From the NCBI GenBank assembly GCA_009829735.1, contig CM020619.1:2858590-2922589 (forward strand): a stretch of DNA of 64,000 nucleotides, given 5' to 3'. Below are positions 40,479 through 49,750 of this stretch, one piece after another. The notes beneath the pieces were generated by a model. That model did no database searches and was not told where the DNA came from. It saw only the letters and a program-made list of their open reading frames with translations. The position numbers and the translations under genes are program-made. Every line of letters starts with the position of its first letter. The first letter of the stretch is position 1. Source of the stretch: Pyropia yezoensis (taxonomy: Eukaryota > Rhodophyta > Bangiophyceae > Bangiales > Bangiaceae).

Positions 40479-41866
40479 GGGGAGAGGTCAATGTGGGTAC
40501 GGTCGGCCCGGAGGGGGGGGGGGTGAGGGTAGCATGCGGGGAGAGTCTACTCGGAGGGGGCAGTTTCAGACGGAGCGTCTTCAGATACTGCGCTGGGCAG
40601 TGCGTGTTGACCCGCTCGTCTCCCTGTGCCGTTCCTTGCACGCAAGCGCAGGGCTGGACGCTGGGTCGCCTCCCATCGTGTTCGAGCAGTAACCAAATCA
40701 TGTGTAAAGGCTAAAAAAACGACACGAAGATCATACACTACGCCTGAGCGAGCGCAAGAAACCACGGCACAAAAAGGGGGCTGCGCGCTCAGTCAATACC
40801 GTCTGGTAGACCGCAGAGCGTCTACTAACCGACAAAAACAATGGGCAATACGGCAGGAAGTCGGCCAAGCAGAGGCGGAAAGAGCAAGTCAGCACGACGA
40901 TCCCACCCACTGGCAACAGGTCGAGGGCTCGCACACCACACAGCACGCCAAACAAAACAAGGATGTTGAACCCATTCCATGCAAACCAGGCACGACGCAC
41001 GAATGCGTTTGCGTCCTGGCCTGCTCAAACTAAAGCTCAAACTTCGCTCTCGGTCACCCGTAGCACGGACACCCTCCGTCAGAAAACGGTGACAGGATGC
41101 ACACTGCTTTGCGTAAACAAAACAGCGTGCCTGATGACCTGGTACTCTCTACAATTGTCCCCACGCCAGAAGCGGCAATGTCCGCTCCTCGTTCCCCTCC
41201 GAGAAAGACACACGAAAACAGCCTATCCACACCCGCAGAGCAGATTCCAACATACCATCAGCGACGGAGGCCGGGTGAAGCCGCTCGCTGAAGTCAACCG
41301 TGAGAGAGAGAAGAGTCACACCAGACTTGCGCTATGCCAAACGATCGGACGCGGATCAGCCAAGCACGCCCGCGTCCAAGTACTGTTCCGACGGCTCGGT
41401 GACGTCTGGGAGGGGGTTGTGCGGCAGTCGTCGGGAAAAGATCAGGAAATCGGATCACAGTGAAACTTACATTGTGAACATAGTTCAGTTGTCCAATCAC
41501 GGCATCGAACACGTGTCGTCGTTTCTATTTTGCTTGTTTGTGGAATAATGTACTTGTAAGTAATATATTTGACAGTCCCGCCAGCGATCTAGCACGCGCC
41601 ACTATTTAAGAAAACCGCGGTCGAGGCTCGTGCCTCTCCGCGATTGAAAGGGTGTACCGGTTCAAAAAAATAAGACTAGATGTCGGCACGGCACGTTGAC
41701 CTCCGTACAACGACGCGCTCTGACCACCACCGTGATCGCTCACTGCATCGGCGGCTCGTTCCACCTACCCTCCGCCCCCACTCCCCCAATGAAAGAGGTC
41801 GCGTCCATACATCGGAAGCCGCGTCAGATGGCACAGCCAGCGGGTGTGCGACAGCAGCCGTCAACC
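40479..41866. other. intergenic region
   Basis: Moderate GC, with scattered short frames and no motifs. At 41555-41660 the DNA is A/T-rich, with CTATTTAAGAAAA at about 41602 and an ATG at 41680. A small plus-strand frame (41680-41922, 80 residues, Arg/His-rich) begins there and overlaps the 3' end of the ankyrin gene on the other strand. I cannot tell whether it is coding. Confidence 0.4.
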
Positions 41867-43750
41867 TCAGGCGGCACCGGCGGTCGGGCCCCTCTCCTCC
41901 GCCTCGGCCGGAGCGGCCTTAGGCGCAACCGCCGCGGGAGGCGGACGCTCGGCGTCGGCCAATATCCCCCCCGCGGGCGCCGTGGTGGCGCTGGCGGCGG
42001 TGGGGGAGGTCACCGCGACCTGCTCCTTAACAGCCTGCTCCTCCACCGCTGCGTATGAGGTTTGCTCGACGTTCCCGGCGGCGGCGCCCGCGCTGGCTCC
42101 CCCAACAGCACGCCCTCGCCCGCCCTCCACACCCGCCCCCTCCACCCCCTCTGCAGCGGCCTTTGACGTCGCCCGTGACATCACATCCACTAGCGCCGAG
42201 TGTCCCCGCGTGGCGGCGAGCACCAGCGGCGTGATCCCCCCCGCGTCGCGCACATCCGCCGACGCACCAGCCGCCAGGAGCAACGCCACCGCCCCCCCAT
42301 GTCCCCCCCGGGTAGCAGCGTGGAGGGGCGTCCCGCCCAATGCGTCGGCCGCCGCCACCTCCGCGCCGCCCCTCAGCAAAAGGGCCACCACGTCTACCGC
42401 GCCCGCCGCGCTTGCCGCGTGCAGGGGCGTCGTGCCCGTGCTCGCCGTCGTCCCCACCTCTGCGCCCGCCCTCATCAGCGCCGAGACGGTAGCGGCGTGG
42501 CCCGCGGCGGCCGCGAGGTGCAACGGCGTGATGCCCGACGCGGCCGAGGTTGCGGCCATCGCCCCCACCCCCGCCGGCGTCATCGAGCCGAGTAGCGCCG
42601 TCACGACCGGCACGCACCCACGACGAGCGGCAGTGTGCAGAGCGGTAAACCCCCCCGGTCCAGCCGCGTCGACCGGAGGGTCCGCCGCAGAGAGAAGCTC
42701 ATCCACCATTACCGTCGCGTCCCGGGCAGTGGCTAGGTGTAGCGCCGTCCACCCGGCGGCCGTCACGGCGCAAACGTTGGCGCCCTTGGCCAGCAACGCA
42801 TCGGCCGCGCGCACCTGGTTGTGCCACGCCGCCACATGGAGGGGCGTGGCCCCTCCTGCTGTCGTTGCCGCGTTAACCGCAGCCCCTGCGGTGGCCAGTG
42901 CGTTGATGACCGCGTCATGGCCGCCACGCGCGGCCGCATGTAGCGGGGTGGACCCGTCGGCAGAAGTGACGGGCATGGACGCGGCGGCTGCCGCCGCGGC
43001 TGCGGTGCTCGTCGCCTTCTTCTTGGCAAGCAGGGCCTTGACGACCAGCACGTGCCCATTCTGGGCCGCCACCCACACGGGCGTCACGCCGTGCGCCGAG
43101 GGGATGTCCACGTCTGCCCGCCGTGACAGCAGCGCGTGGACCACCCCGCCGTGGCCCGACTGGGCGGCCAGGTAGAGGGGCGTCGCGCCCGCCCGGCGGG
43201 TACGCGCATTGACCGCCGCCCCGCGAGCGAGGAGGGACTCGACAAGGTCCCGCAGCCCAGCCGACGCCACCAGATGCAGCGGCGTGACGCCGCCCGAGGC
43301 AACCGCACAGACGTCGGCACCCCGCGCGAGCAGAGCGCCAAACAGGGACGCGGCGGCCGCCGAAGGGTGCGCCGCCGCGGCGGCGGCGGCCAGGTGCAGC
43401 GCCGTCGCGCCCGTGTCAGACGGCGCGTTGACCGCCGCGCCACGCGCGAGCAGCGCATCCACCAGCCGCCGCTTGCCAGACGACACGGCCAGGTGGAGGG
43501 GCGTGACGCCCTCATCTGCAGCCGCATCCACATCCGCGCGCTTGGCCAGCAGCGCCTCGACGATGCGCCGGTGGCCGCGCGACACGGCGGCGTGCAGGGG
43601 GGTGTAGCCGTTGCACTTGGCCGCGTTGACCGACGCGCCCCCAGAGAGGAGGACGTCCACAATCCCGGCGTGGCCATTGGTAGCCGCCGCGTACAGGGGG
43701 GTTTCCCCATCGGGACCGGCAACGTCGATCATATCGCGGCCGGTGGCCAT
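41867..43750 (-). CDS. ankyrin repeat protein, 15 repeats
   Basis: A 627-residue ORF from ATG 43750; only a GTG lies further upstream. About 15 ankyrin repeats follow one another from residue ~12 to ~520, each with the G.TPLH.A...GH..[IV]V..LL..GA.V pattern (TPLYAAATNGH, TPLHAAVSRGH, TPLHLAVSSGK, ALHLAAA, TPLHLVASAG, and so on). Repeats 4 and 7 carry alanine insertions. The last ~105 residues are an Ala/Gly/Glu-rich tail without a domain. Ankyrin stacks bind proteins; no enzyme, membrane or DNA-binding domain accompanies them, so the partner is unknown. The repeats are divergent from one another, with no recent tandem copying. Confidence 0.9.
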   Translation of the reverse strand: MATGRDMIDVAGPDGETPLYAAATNGHAGIVDVLLSGGASVNAAKCNGYTPLHAAVSRGHRRIVEALLAKRADVDAAADEGVTPLHLAVSSGKRRLVDALLARGAAVNAPSDTGATALHLAAAAAAAHPSAAAASLFGALLARGADVCAVASGGVTPLHLVASAGLRDLVESLLARGAAVNARTRRAGATPLYLAAQSGHGGVVHALLSRRADVDIPSAHGVTPVWVAAQNGHVLVVKALLAKKKATSTAAAAAAAASMPVTSADGSTPLHAAARGGHDAVINALATAGAAVNAATTAGGATPLHVAAWHNQVRAADALLAKGANVCAVTAAGWTALHLATARDATVMVDELLSAADPPVDAAGPGGFTALHTAARRGCVPVVTALLGSMTPAGVGAMAATSAASGITPLHLAAAAGHAATVSALMRAGAEVGTTASTGTTPLHAASAAGAVDVVALLLRGGAEVAAADALGGTPLHAATRGGHGGAVALLLAAGASADVRDAGGITPLVLAATRGHSALVDVMSRATSKAAAEGVEGAGVEGGRGRAVGGASAGAAAGNVEQTSYAAVEEQAVKEQVAVTSPTAASATTAPAGGILADAERPPPAAVAPKAAPAEAEERGPTAGAA

Positions 43751-44042
43751 GGCGGCAGCGGGCACGACCGTGGCGGAGGGACGCCGACGGCGCGCAGGTC
43801 AACTCCCGTGGGGGCCAGCTGGTGACGGGAGCGATGTCGGTCGTGGCCACCGCGTCGATGGATCGTATCCGCCGCGCCAATGCGCGACGGATACCCACGC
43901 ACGACGGTGGCGGGCGCCCACGTGCTGAGGCGGGCGCCGCACTAGCAGAAAGCAGCCCGGGACCCCTCCCACATGTGTGATATCGCCCCTCAACAGATGT
44001 TGTGGTGATACATTTTCAGCTCATCTCAGACGGAATAGTGGA

Positions 44043-44078
44043 CTTCCATCATGACATGATACGTGATCATGATGGAAG
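44043..44078. repeat. hairpin with 12-bp perfect arms
   Basis: CTTCCATCATGA (44043-44054) pairs with TCATGATGGAAG (44067-44078) around a 12-base loop. It lies about 290 bp upstream of the ankyrin gene start on the minus strand. Confidence 0.85.
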
Positions 44079-44083
44079 CACTC

Positions 44084-44109
44084 TCCACGTGGCATGACAG
44101 CCACGTGGA
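44084..44109. repeat. hairpin with 10-bp perfect arms built on CACGTG
   Basis: TCCACGTGGC and GCCACGTGGA flank ATGACA. Each arm contains the palindrome CCACGTGG, a G-box core bound by bZIP and bHLH proteins in plants. It lies five bases after the hairpin at 44043-44078. Confidence 0.85.
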
Positions 44110-44740
44110 TTGTAGCCGGCGCTTATGCCCGCGACCTGGGTGGCAGGAACCCACCGGCCGAGGGGGTCTGTCACTCATGCCCCGTTCTGCACGCCTTTGG
44201 TTAAGGGCGGCCTTGTGGGTCTGAGCTGACGCATTTCATTGGTTGACAACCCCGGCAGACGCCCAGAAATGGAGTGTAGTGAGGGCCAAGAGAGACACAA
44301 ACGAGCACCTGTGGCCAGACAGGCAGGGGGTGGACATGCTATCCATGGACCATTAAAAGCGCTATGAGCTGATCTTTCTTATGCTCATTTCTTCGTGTCT
44401 TGGCCGTTTGTTCTTCACGCTGCTTCACGGGGTAGCAAGCCACATGTCCGCTTTTGGGCCGTCTTAACTAAAGGTCTAATCCATATAGCTAGTCACTTGA
44501 GAAAAGAGTTTTCATTCATGCGCTTCTGGTCGGCTACGGCTCAAACTAGGTGGACCTGATCAGCATCGCGCTCCGAGCCTGTGGTAGAAAAGACAGGACC
44601 TGAATCCGTGTTCTTGCGTCAGAGTGCACGCCTGAACAGCACGGAGGGTCCTCCCGCCCATGTGGGGCGGACCGGACATGCCCGTCTTGCCCGAATGCCG
44701 ATCGAGATCAAAATGGCGGGTTTTGTGTGTGCACGAACGG
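44110..44740. other. intergenic region
   Basis: Moderate GC with no recognisable gene. A further imperfect inverted repeat, GGGTGGCAGGAACCCACC, lies at 44138-44155. Confidence 0.4.
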
Positions 44741-44743
44741 GGG

Positions 44744-44962
44744 TTACATGCTGACCCATTCCTCACCGTAGTAGGATTTACACAGCGCGCGATGCGCCAA
44801 CTTCGTAATCCCGCCGCATGTGAGGACACAGTCGCAGCCGATCATAATCCCGTCGTCGCGGCCAAGGCGTAGGCCATTGCAGTGCGTGTCGCCATTGCCT
44901 TGGCCGCAAGACAACAGCCCCCCCGCCTCGTACGGAGACCTTCCGGGGACCAATTTTACGTC
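44744..44962 (-). pseudogene. Cys-rich relic, possibly PHD-finger-like
   Basis: A frame without ATG, on the minus strand, encodes SCGQGNGDTHCNGLRLGRDD, then GIMIGCDCVLTCGG and a stop after GEEWVSM. The MIGCD segment with surrounding Cys and a later H-x3-C recalls a PHD zinc finger, but the spacing is not canonical. It could be the downstream exon or frame of the ORF at 44778-45125. Confidence 0.25.
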
Positions 44963-45125
44963 CACCTGGATTACTCAAGGAGTGCGTCCGGCCGGCCGCG
45001 CGCTCCCCCTCAAAAAATCGACGCACGTTGTCCACCAGGACAGCCGTCTCCTTCGTCAGTCGGTAGAAAGTGCGACGCCGACGCGAGGGGCCACCACCAG
45101 AAGCAATCTGGCGCGAGGGCGACAT
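44778..45125 (-). pseudogene. short ORF resembling the N-terminus of a DDE transposase
   Basis: ATG 45125 starts MSPSRQIASGGGPSRRRRTF, then YRLTKETAVLVDNVRRFFEG and GERAAGRTHSL. A basic start followed by an E-T-x-x-x-V-x-N-V-x-x-F-F helix is seen at the front of some Tc1-like DDE_3 proteins. The rest of the ORF is Arg-rich and does not fit that family, so the conserved part ends near 44970. Confidence 0.3.
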
Positions 45126-46379
45126 AGTGGCAAGCCGAGCCTGAGCGCGCACGAGGCGTTGGGGGGAGGGAGGTGGTAGGGGAGAGTGCCAGGTGCAACG
45201 GCGGCGCAAGCAGTGACGGGTTGGGGTGAAGGGAAGAGGCATGTCTGGCAGCGCTTCAGCCTGACATAGTTCAGTCCAAGTTACTTGTTTTTTATGTCAT
45301 TGTACTTCTAAGGTAGCCCCCGTATCCGATTTTTACGTCCGATCGGTGGTCAGGAACAACGACCTCTGTTCTTCTCTGTCACGGCGAGGAAGCAATATAG
45401 CGTGGAACAGGGGAGAAAAAGCTCGTCCTGGACCTCTACAGTACTAAAGCACAATGCACCGCGTAGAAGAAGCTCAAAAGTGAGAAAAACGGAGGAGTTG
45501 CCGATTTTTACGAAAGAGTCACACAGCTGTCCTGGCTACGAACAGAGTGATATCTTTTAGAGCGCATGAGACCATCCCTGAAAATACAAAAAAAAAACGG
45601 CGCTATCTCATGCCTATGAGTACTGTACTCGATAGAAAACGTGAAGGGGTCGCTCCCGGCACGTACTGAGGCATGCGGGAGGCGAGAAGTCGGGTCATCT
45701 CAGGTGACTAGGTATATGGAATAGACCTTCAGGTGTGTCTGCCTTGCGCCGTTCCTCAAAAAGAGATGCGCTCGTAGGAATTGCACAAGGTAGAACGGGG
45801 CAGGAGTTTGGGACGGATGTGGCCTGTGTCGTGGAACGTGGGGAAGGTGGGCCAGCTGCCCACCTGCGTGCGTGCCGCCGTGTACCAGTGTGCCCCTCCT
45901 CGACCTCTGCACTAGGGATCGTGATCAACGCAGAGTCGTTCGTCTTTCTGAGACTCTCGGGCTACCCCCCTCGTCCCTCACTCTTATGCAACCCTCCAGG
46001 GAGCGCCCGCCCTCAGCAGGCAGTGCACCGTGCACCTCCCGCGTCATGGCGTACCCCCCTCCGCATCGGGCGGACTCGGAGCTGCTGCCCCGCCCGTACG
46101 GTCCAGGCCGCTAGCTCTGCGGCACCCCGCCGCAACTCCCCTTGGGTACCCCCTAGTGGGGCTCCCCCGCGTAGGCACTCGAATTGCCCGTCCTCATGCG
46201 CTCTCTCATCGTGCCTCTCCCGCCCGACAGTCACCCCCAGGGTGACGTGGGCAGGGCGTACGCCCTGCCACGGTCACCGCCCTCGCCAGCCTTGCACTCG
46301 CCACTCGACCCATGGGTACAGTGTGGGACCCCCGTTTACTAGGCTTGGGGGCCCAGGGCCTGCCCGCCACGCCCACGTC
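45126..46379. other. intergenic region
   Basis: 45240-45720 is A/T-richer, with no gene recognised. The frame open from about 45735 to 46487 runs into the LTR and has no motif, so it is not considered a gene. Confidence 0.45.
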
Positions 46380-46848
46380 TGTGGCAGTATTGACCCCCAG
46401 GTAGGGGGGCAACACGTGCCATGCAAGGGGCGGCAGGCCACTAGCCTGACCCATTCCTCCCCCTGCATTTGGGTCCATACTCCCTAAGTTTGGGATAGTT
46501 AGCTTAGTAGTAAATCCAACTTGGATTTGAGGGTTTTCTGCATTTATCGTCTTGAATTTTCGTGTGGCCCGGTGGGCAGGTGCTGGGGTGGGAGATTCTG
46601 AGTGGCGAGATTCTGAGTGGACCCTTGGGGGATAAGGGGAGGGACAGCGGGGCTTGGCCCTGCGTCCCCGTCCCGACCAAGAAACTGTTGGACCACACAC
46701 CATCCTCTTGTTTGTCAGTGGGGGGTTTGCCCCACAACAGGGACAGAGTGTGTGCGACTTGCACTACTTCCGGTTCCCCCGACACGGGAGGCAGCCCTTG
46801 TACACCGCCCCAACTTGGGTGCCGTGTGTGCGAGTGGTTTTTGCCACA
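46380..46848 (+). repeat. 5' LTR of retroelement family 2
   Basis: 469 bp, TGTGGCAGTA to TTTGCCACA, highly similar over its whole length to the solo LTR at 25749-26217. It is followed after two bases by the primer-binding site TGGTGGAGCAGCAGGGG (46851-46867) and a leader, so it is a 5' LTR. Confidence 0.85.
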
Positions 46849-46967
46849 TTTGGTGGAGCAGCAGGGGACAGAGGTAAACTTTACCTCCGGGTGCACCCGG
46901 GTGTAGGGGGCCCTCTGTCTCAGAGGAACGGTGGACTTGGACCGTGTCATACGGATCGTTAGCCAAC

Positions 46968-47206
46968 ATGGCTAGCTCGGACCCCCCGTCGTCCGGGGAG
47001 TACACGGGTGACGCACGTACCTCAGTGCCTTTGAATACTGGTGAGACACAGGTGGGTTTACCTGGGGTCGCAGAGGGACTAGAGGTCCCTCAAGCCAGCA
47101 GGACTGGAAGTGCGGGCGGGCAAAAGGCCACCTCGACTCAGTCGGGAGTTCACTCGGGTGACACTTCTGATGTGGGTGGGCCGAAGTCTGGCCACCGTGT
47201 GGTATA
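46968..47206 (+). pseudogene. gag N-terminus of family 2, cut by chromovirus LTR
   Basis: ATG 46968 opens MASSDPPSSGEYTGDARTSV and a Ser/Thr/Gly-rich frame that is interrupted at 47207 by the LTR of chromovirus copy A. The first ~80 residues remain. The rest of this element would lie beyond the chromovirus array, outside the window. Confidence 0.65.
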
Positions 47207-47777
47207 TGTAGCATCCCTGGCCCCGACTTGGCGCCGACCCGGGACTACAACCAGAGGGCACCAGGTGCCAGAACACGCCCGCCGTGTGGTGATGGTTGGC
47301 GGCCGTGGCCCGTGCCCGGCACTGGGATGCGGTGGACTACGCTATCCACACGTGAGAGAGGGATTGCGGATGGGTTTTTGCATACTTATGAGGGACTTGA
47401 TTTGAGAGAATTTGAGTGTGAGATTAGTGAGTGGGAATAGAATTAGTAGTGATAGTGGCCCCCGACCTGACGAGGTTAGACTCGGGTCGGGGCCACTCGG
47501 GGTTATGGGGGGGCTACCTGGCCAACGTGCCGAGGCTCCCCCAGATGCACGTTAAGAGGGACAGCGAGGCGCCCTTGGCCCGCGCCCTCAGGAAAAAGAC
47601 AACTGCGCGTTTGCTTTCCTCTTCCCCGTGTGCACTACCGTGCGTATCTGTTTGCTCTGCGAGCAGGCACGTGAGGCAACAGGCATACCATTCTCGTAGT
47701 TCCCCTTTCTGTGTTACCTGTCCCTTTCCCCCGAGGGATATTGACACGTGTCTGAGAGGATCGAGTTTTATACCACA
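47207..47777 (+). repeat. 5' LTR of chromovirus copy A
   Basis: 571 bp, TGTAGCATCC to ATACCACA. The primer-binding site TGGTGGAGCAGCAGGGG begins at 47782. The last ~220 bp recur at 56107-56328 after the gap. The five bases to the left are GTATA. Confidence 0.85.
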
Positions 47778-47989
47778 TATTTGGTGGAGCAGCAGGGGAT
47801 GATTGGAGTGTTTGAGAAGAGACATTTGGGAGCAGCGGTTGGGTTGTTCCTGTTCTGTCTTTTTCTGTGGTTTGGGAATTATTTGCACCCGTTCACGGGA
47901 ATCCCATTCCTGGCTCTCCAACCCCTCTCTTGTGGTCGGGCGATCTTTGGACACGCAGGCAACTGGACTGTGGCTGTCAAGAGACCAAC

Positions 47990-49750
47990 ATGGCTACCCT
48001 CCCTGGCACGACGGTGCCCGAAGGGGTAGACCCCGCGTCCCTTGACGCATCCCTGGTCACCGCGGGGGACGGTGCCCAACCCGGCGTTCTCCCTACGGGT
48101 GAAGCAGACCTGGGCGTGACATCCGGTAGCGGACTGGAGTCCACAGGCGGCCAAGCACCACCTGCTCACGTTCCTCCGGCTGTTCCTCCTGTGGGAGCCA
48201 CCCCGGGGTCAACGGCGTTTGAGTCCGCTCGCAGCAGACGTCTTCCTCCTGTCGGTTCTACTCCTCAACCTCCAGGGATAGCCCCTGGTGTGTTTACTCC
48301 TGGACCCACACATGGCAGCTGGGTGTATACACCTCTTCCTGTGGGCACTAGCGATGCCAGAGGCACCGTTGTGACTGGTTCTACGGGTCTCCCTGAGACC
48401 TCGACTCCTGGGACCGGCCAAGCTTTTCCTCCCCTTGCATCCTATGGGGCGGGGAGCTCCAAGACCGGTAACCGGAGCAGCCGAAGGCGTCGGCGTCATC
48501 GCCGTCGCTCTAGCACCAGCGAGACCAGTTCCTCCAGCTCTGAGGAGGGATATGATTGGGATGCATCTCCCGGTCCCACCCGGCGCAGGCTAGTCGAGTT
48601 TGACTTCCCTGCCCACCAAGTGGGAGATGCCACCCTGAACAAGGTCACGTATTGGGGTAACTACCGGCTGGAGAACCAAGACCAAGGTTACACCCGGAAG
48701 ATGGCCAAGAAGATGGCGTCCCTGAACCGGCGAATGCAGCCGAGCTTCGGAGGACATCCTAAGTTTTCCGGGAAGAGACCGGCGCTTATCTTTGCCTTCC
48801 TGCGCCGGTTTGTCAAGGCATGCAATGACAACGATGTGTCTGAGGGCAAGGCTCTCTACCTCCTGGTTAACTTCATGACCGGAGAAGCGGAACAGCGGTT
48901 TGCACAGGTTCTACCAGACTCTGCCGGACACATTGTCGGACGTACCGTCGCGAGTTATCCGGAGGCGGTCAACTGGCTCCTGTCCAACTACGCTGACGCG
49001 GACTCTCTGCGTACAGTAGTCGGCAGGCTGAACCGGGCAACCATGGAAAGACAAGAGACTCCAGAGGCGTTCGCCCGTCGTGTCCGGGAGATGAGCGATG
49101 CTTGTGGCAACGTTTACCCTGAGGACAGGCTCAAGATGATCTTCTCGGAAGGGCTTCCTGAATATCTTCAAGTGGATGCGGAGAACTACAACCAGGAACA
49201 TCAAGAACGTACCTTCCAGCAGTTGATGGCCTACACCCAGGGCAAGTACCGGCAAGCCAGGGCCCTCCAAGCTCCCATGGTATCAACTCCCAAGCCGTTG
49301 TCGCGAGTTCGACCCGAACCCGACAAGTATAAGGGAGGTGATAGCCCTGTACCAGTACTCGCAGTTGGCGAGGCCTCACCCATGGGGTCAGGGGACAAGT
49401 GGGGCGGCTTCGTTTCTAAGGAGCAACCATCCCTGGTCGCCCCCAAGCAAGTCAAGAACCAGCGGTTCCGGTCTTGTTGGCTGTGCCAGAAGGAGGATCA
49501 CATGTCCTACCAGTGCCCGACCATTCCCAAGGACCTCCAGGAGAAACTCAAGCGTCAAGGACTGGTGTTTGCAAAGGCGGTCAACTGGGCTGACCGGCGA
49601 GCACCCTCCAAGATGGACCAGGCACAGGTACACGCAATCCGAGTGGCAACCTTACAGAGCATCACGGAGGCTCTGGCAAGGGAAGCTCCTACGGACTTTG
49701 ACCTGGAGACCGAAACCTCTAAGGACTCCTCGGACCCGGGAAACGAGTAG
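47990..49750 (+). CDS. gag: gag, chromovirus copy A
   Basis: A 586-residue ORF from ATG 47990; upstream codons in frame belong to the leader. Order: Pro/Thr-rich N-terminus, basic SR-rich stretch (SSRRRRRHRRRSSTSETSSS, ~165-185), acidic segment, then capsid-like domain (FLRRFVKACNDNDVSEGKAL, EAVNWLLSNYADADSL, ~260-400). A zinc knuckle CWLCQKEDHMSYQC (CX2CX4HX4C) lies near 500. Gag assembles the cytoplasmic particle and packages RNA. The stop TAG at 49748-49750 follows the slippery site GGGAAAC by one sense codon. Confidence 0.9.
   Translation: MATLPGTTVPEGVDPASLDASLVTAGDGAQPGVLPTGEADLGVTSGSGLESTGGQAPPAHVPPAVPPVGATPGSTAFESARSRRLPPVGSTPQPPGIAPGVFTPGPTHGSWVYTPLPVGTSDARGTVVTGSTGLPETSTPGTGQAFPPLASYGAGSSKTGNRSSRRRRRHRRRSSTSETSSSSSEEGYDWDASPGPTRRRLVEFDFPAHQVGDATLNKVTYWGNYRLENQDQGYTRKMAKKMASLNRRMQPSFGGHPKFSGKRPALIFAFLRRFVKACNDNDVSEGKALYLLVNFMTGEAEQRFAQVLPDSAGHIVGRTVASYPEAVNWLLSNYADADSLRTVVGRLNRATMERQETPEAFARRVREMSDACGNVYPEDRLKMIFSEGLPEYLQVDAENYNQEHQERTFQQLMAYTQGKYRQARALQAPMVSTPKPLSRVRPEPDKYKGGDSPVPVLAVGEASPMGSGDKWGGFVSKEQPSLVAPKQVKNQRFRSCWLCQKEDHMSYQCPTIPKDLQEKLKRQGLVFAKAVNWADRRAPSKMDQAQVHAIRVATLQSITEALAREAPTDFDLETETSKDSSDPGNE

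Noticed and set aside
41844..43175. 443-codon plus-strand frame opposite the ankyrin gene
   Set aside because: A mirror of the regular ankyrin repeats. It looks repetitive only because the repeats are.
45735..46487. 250-codon plus-strand frame
   Set aside because: Runs into the 5' LTR of family 2 and has no motif.
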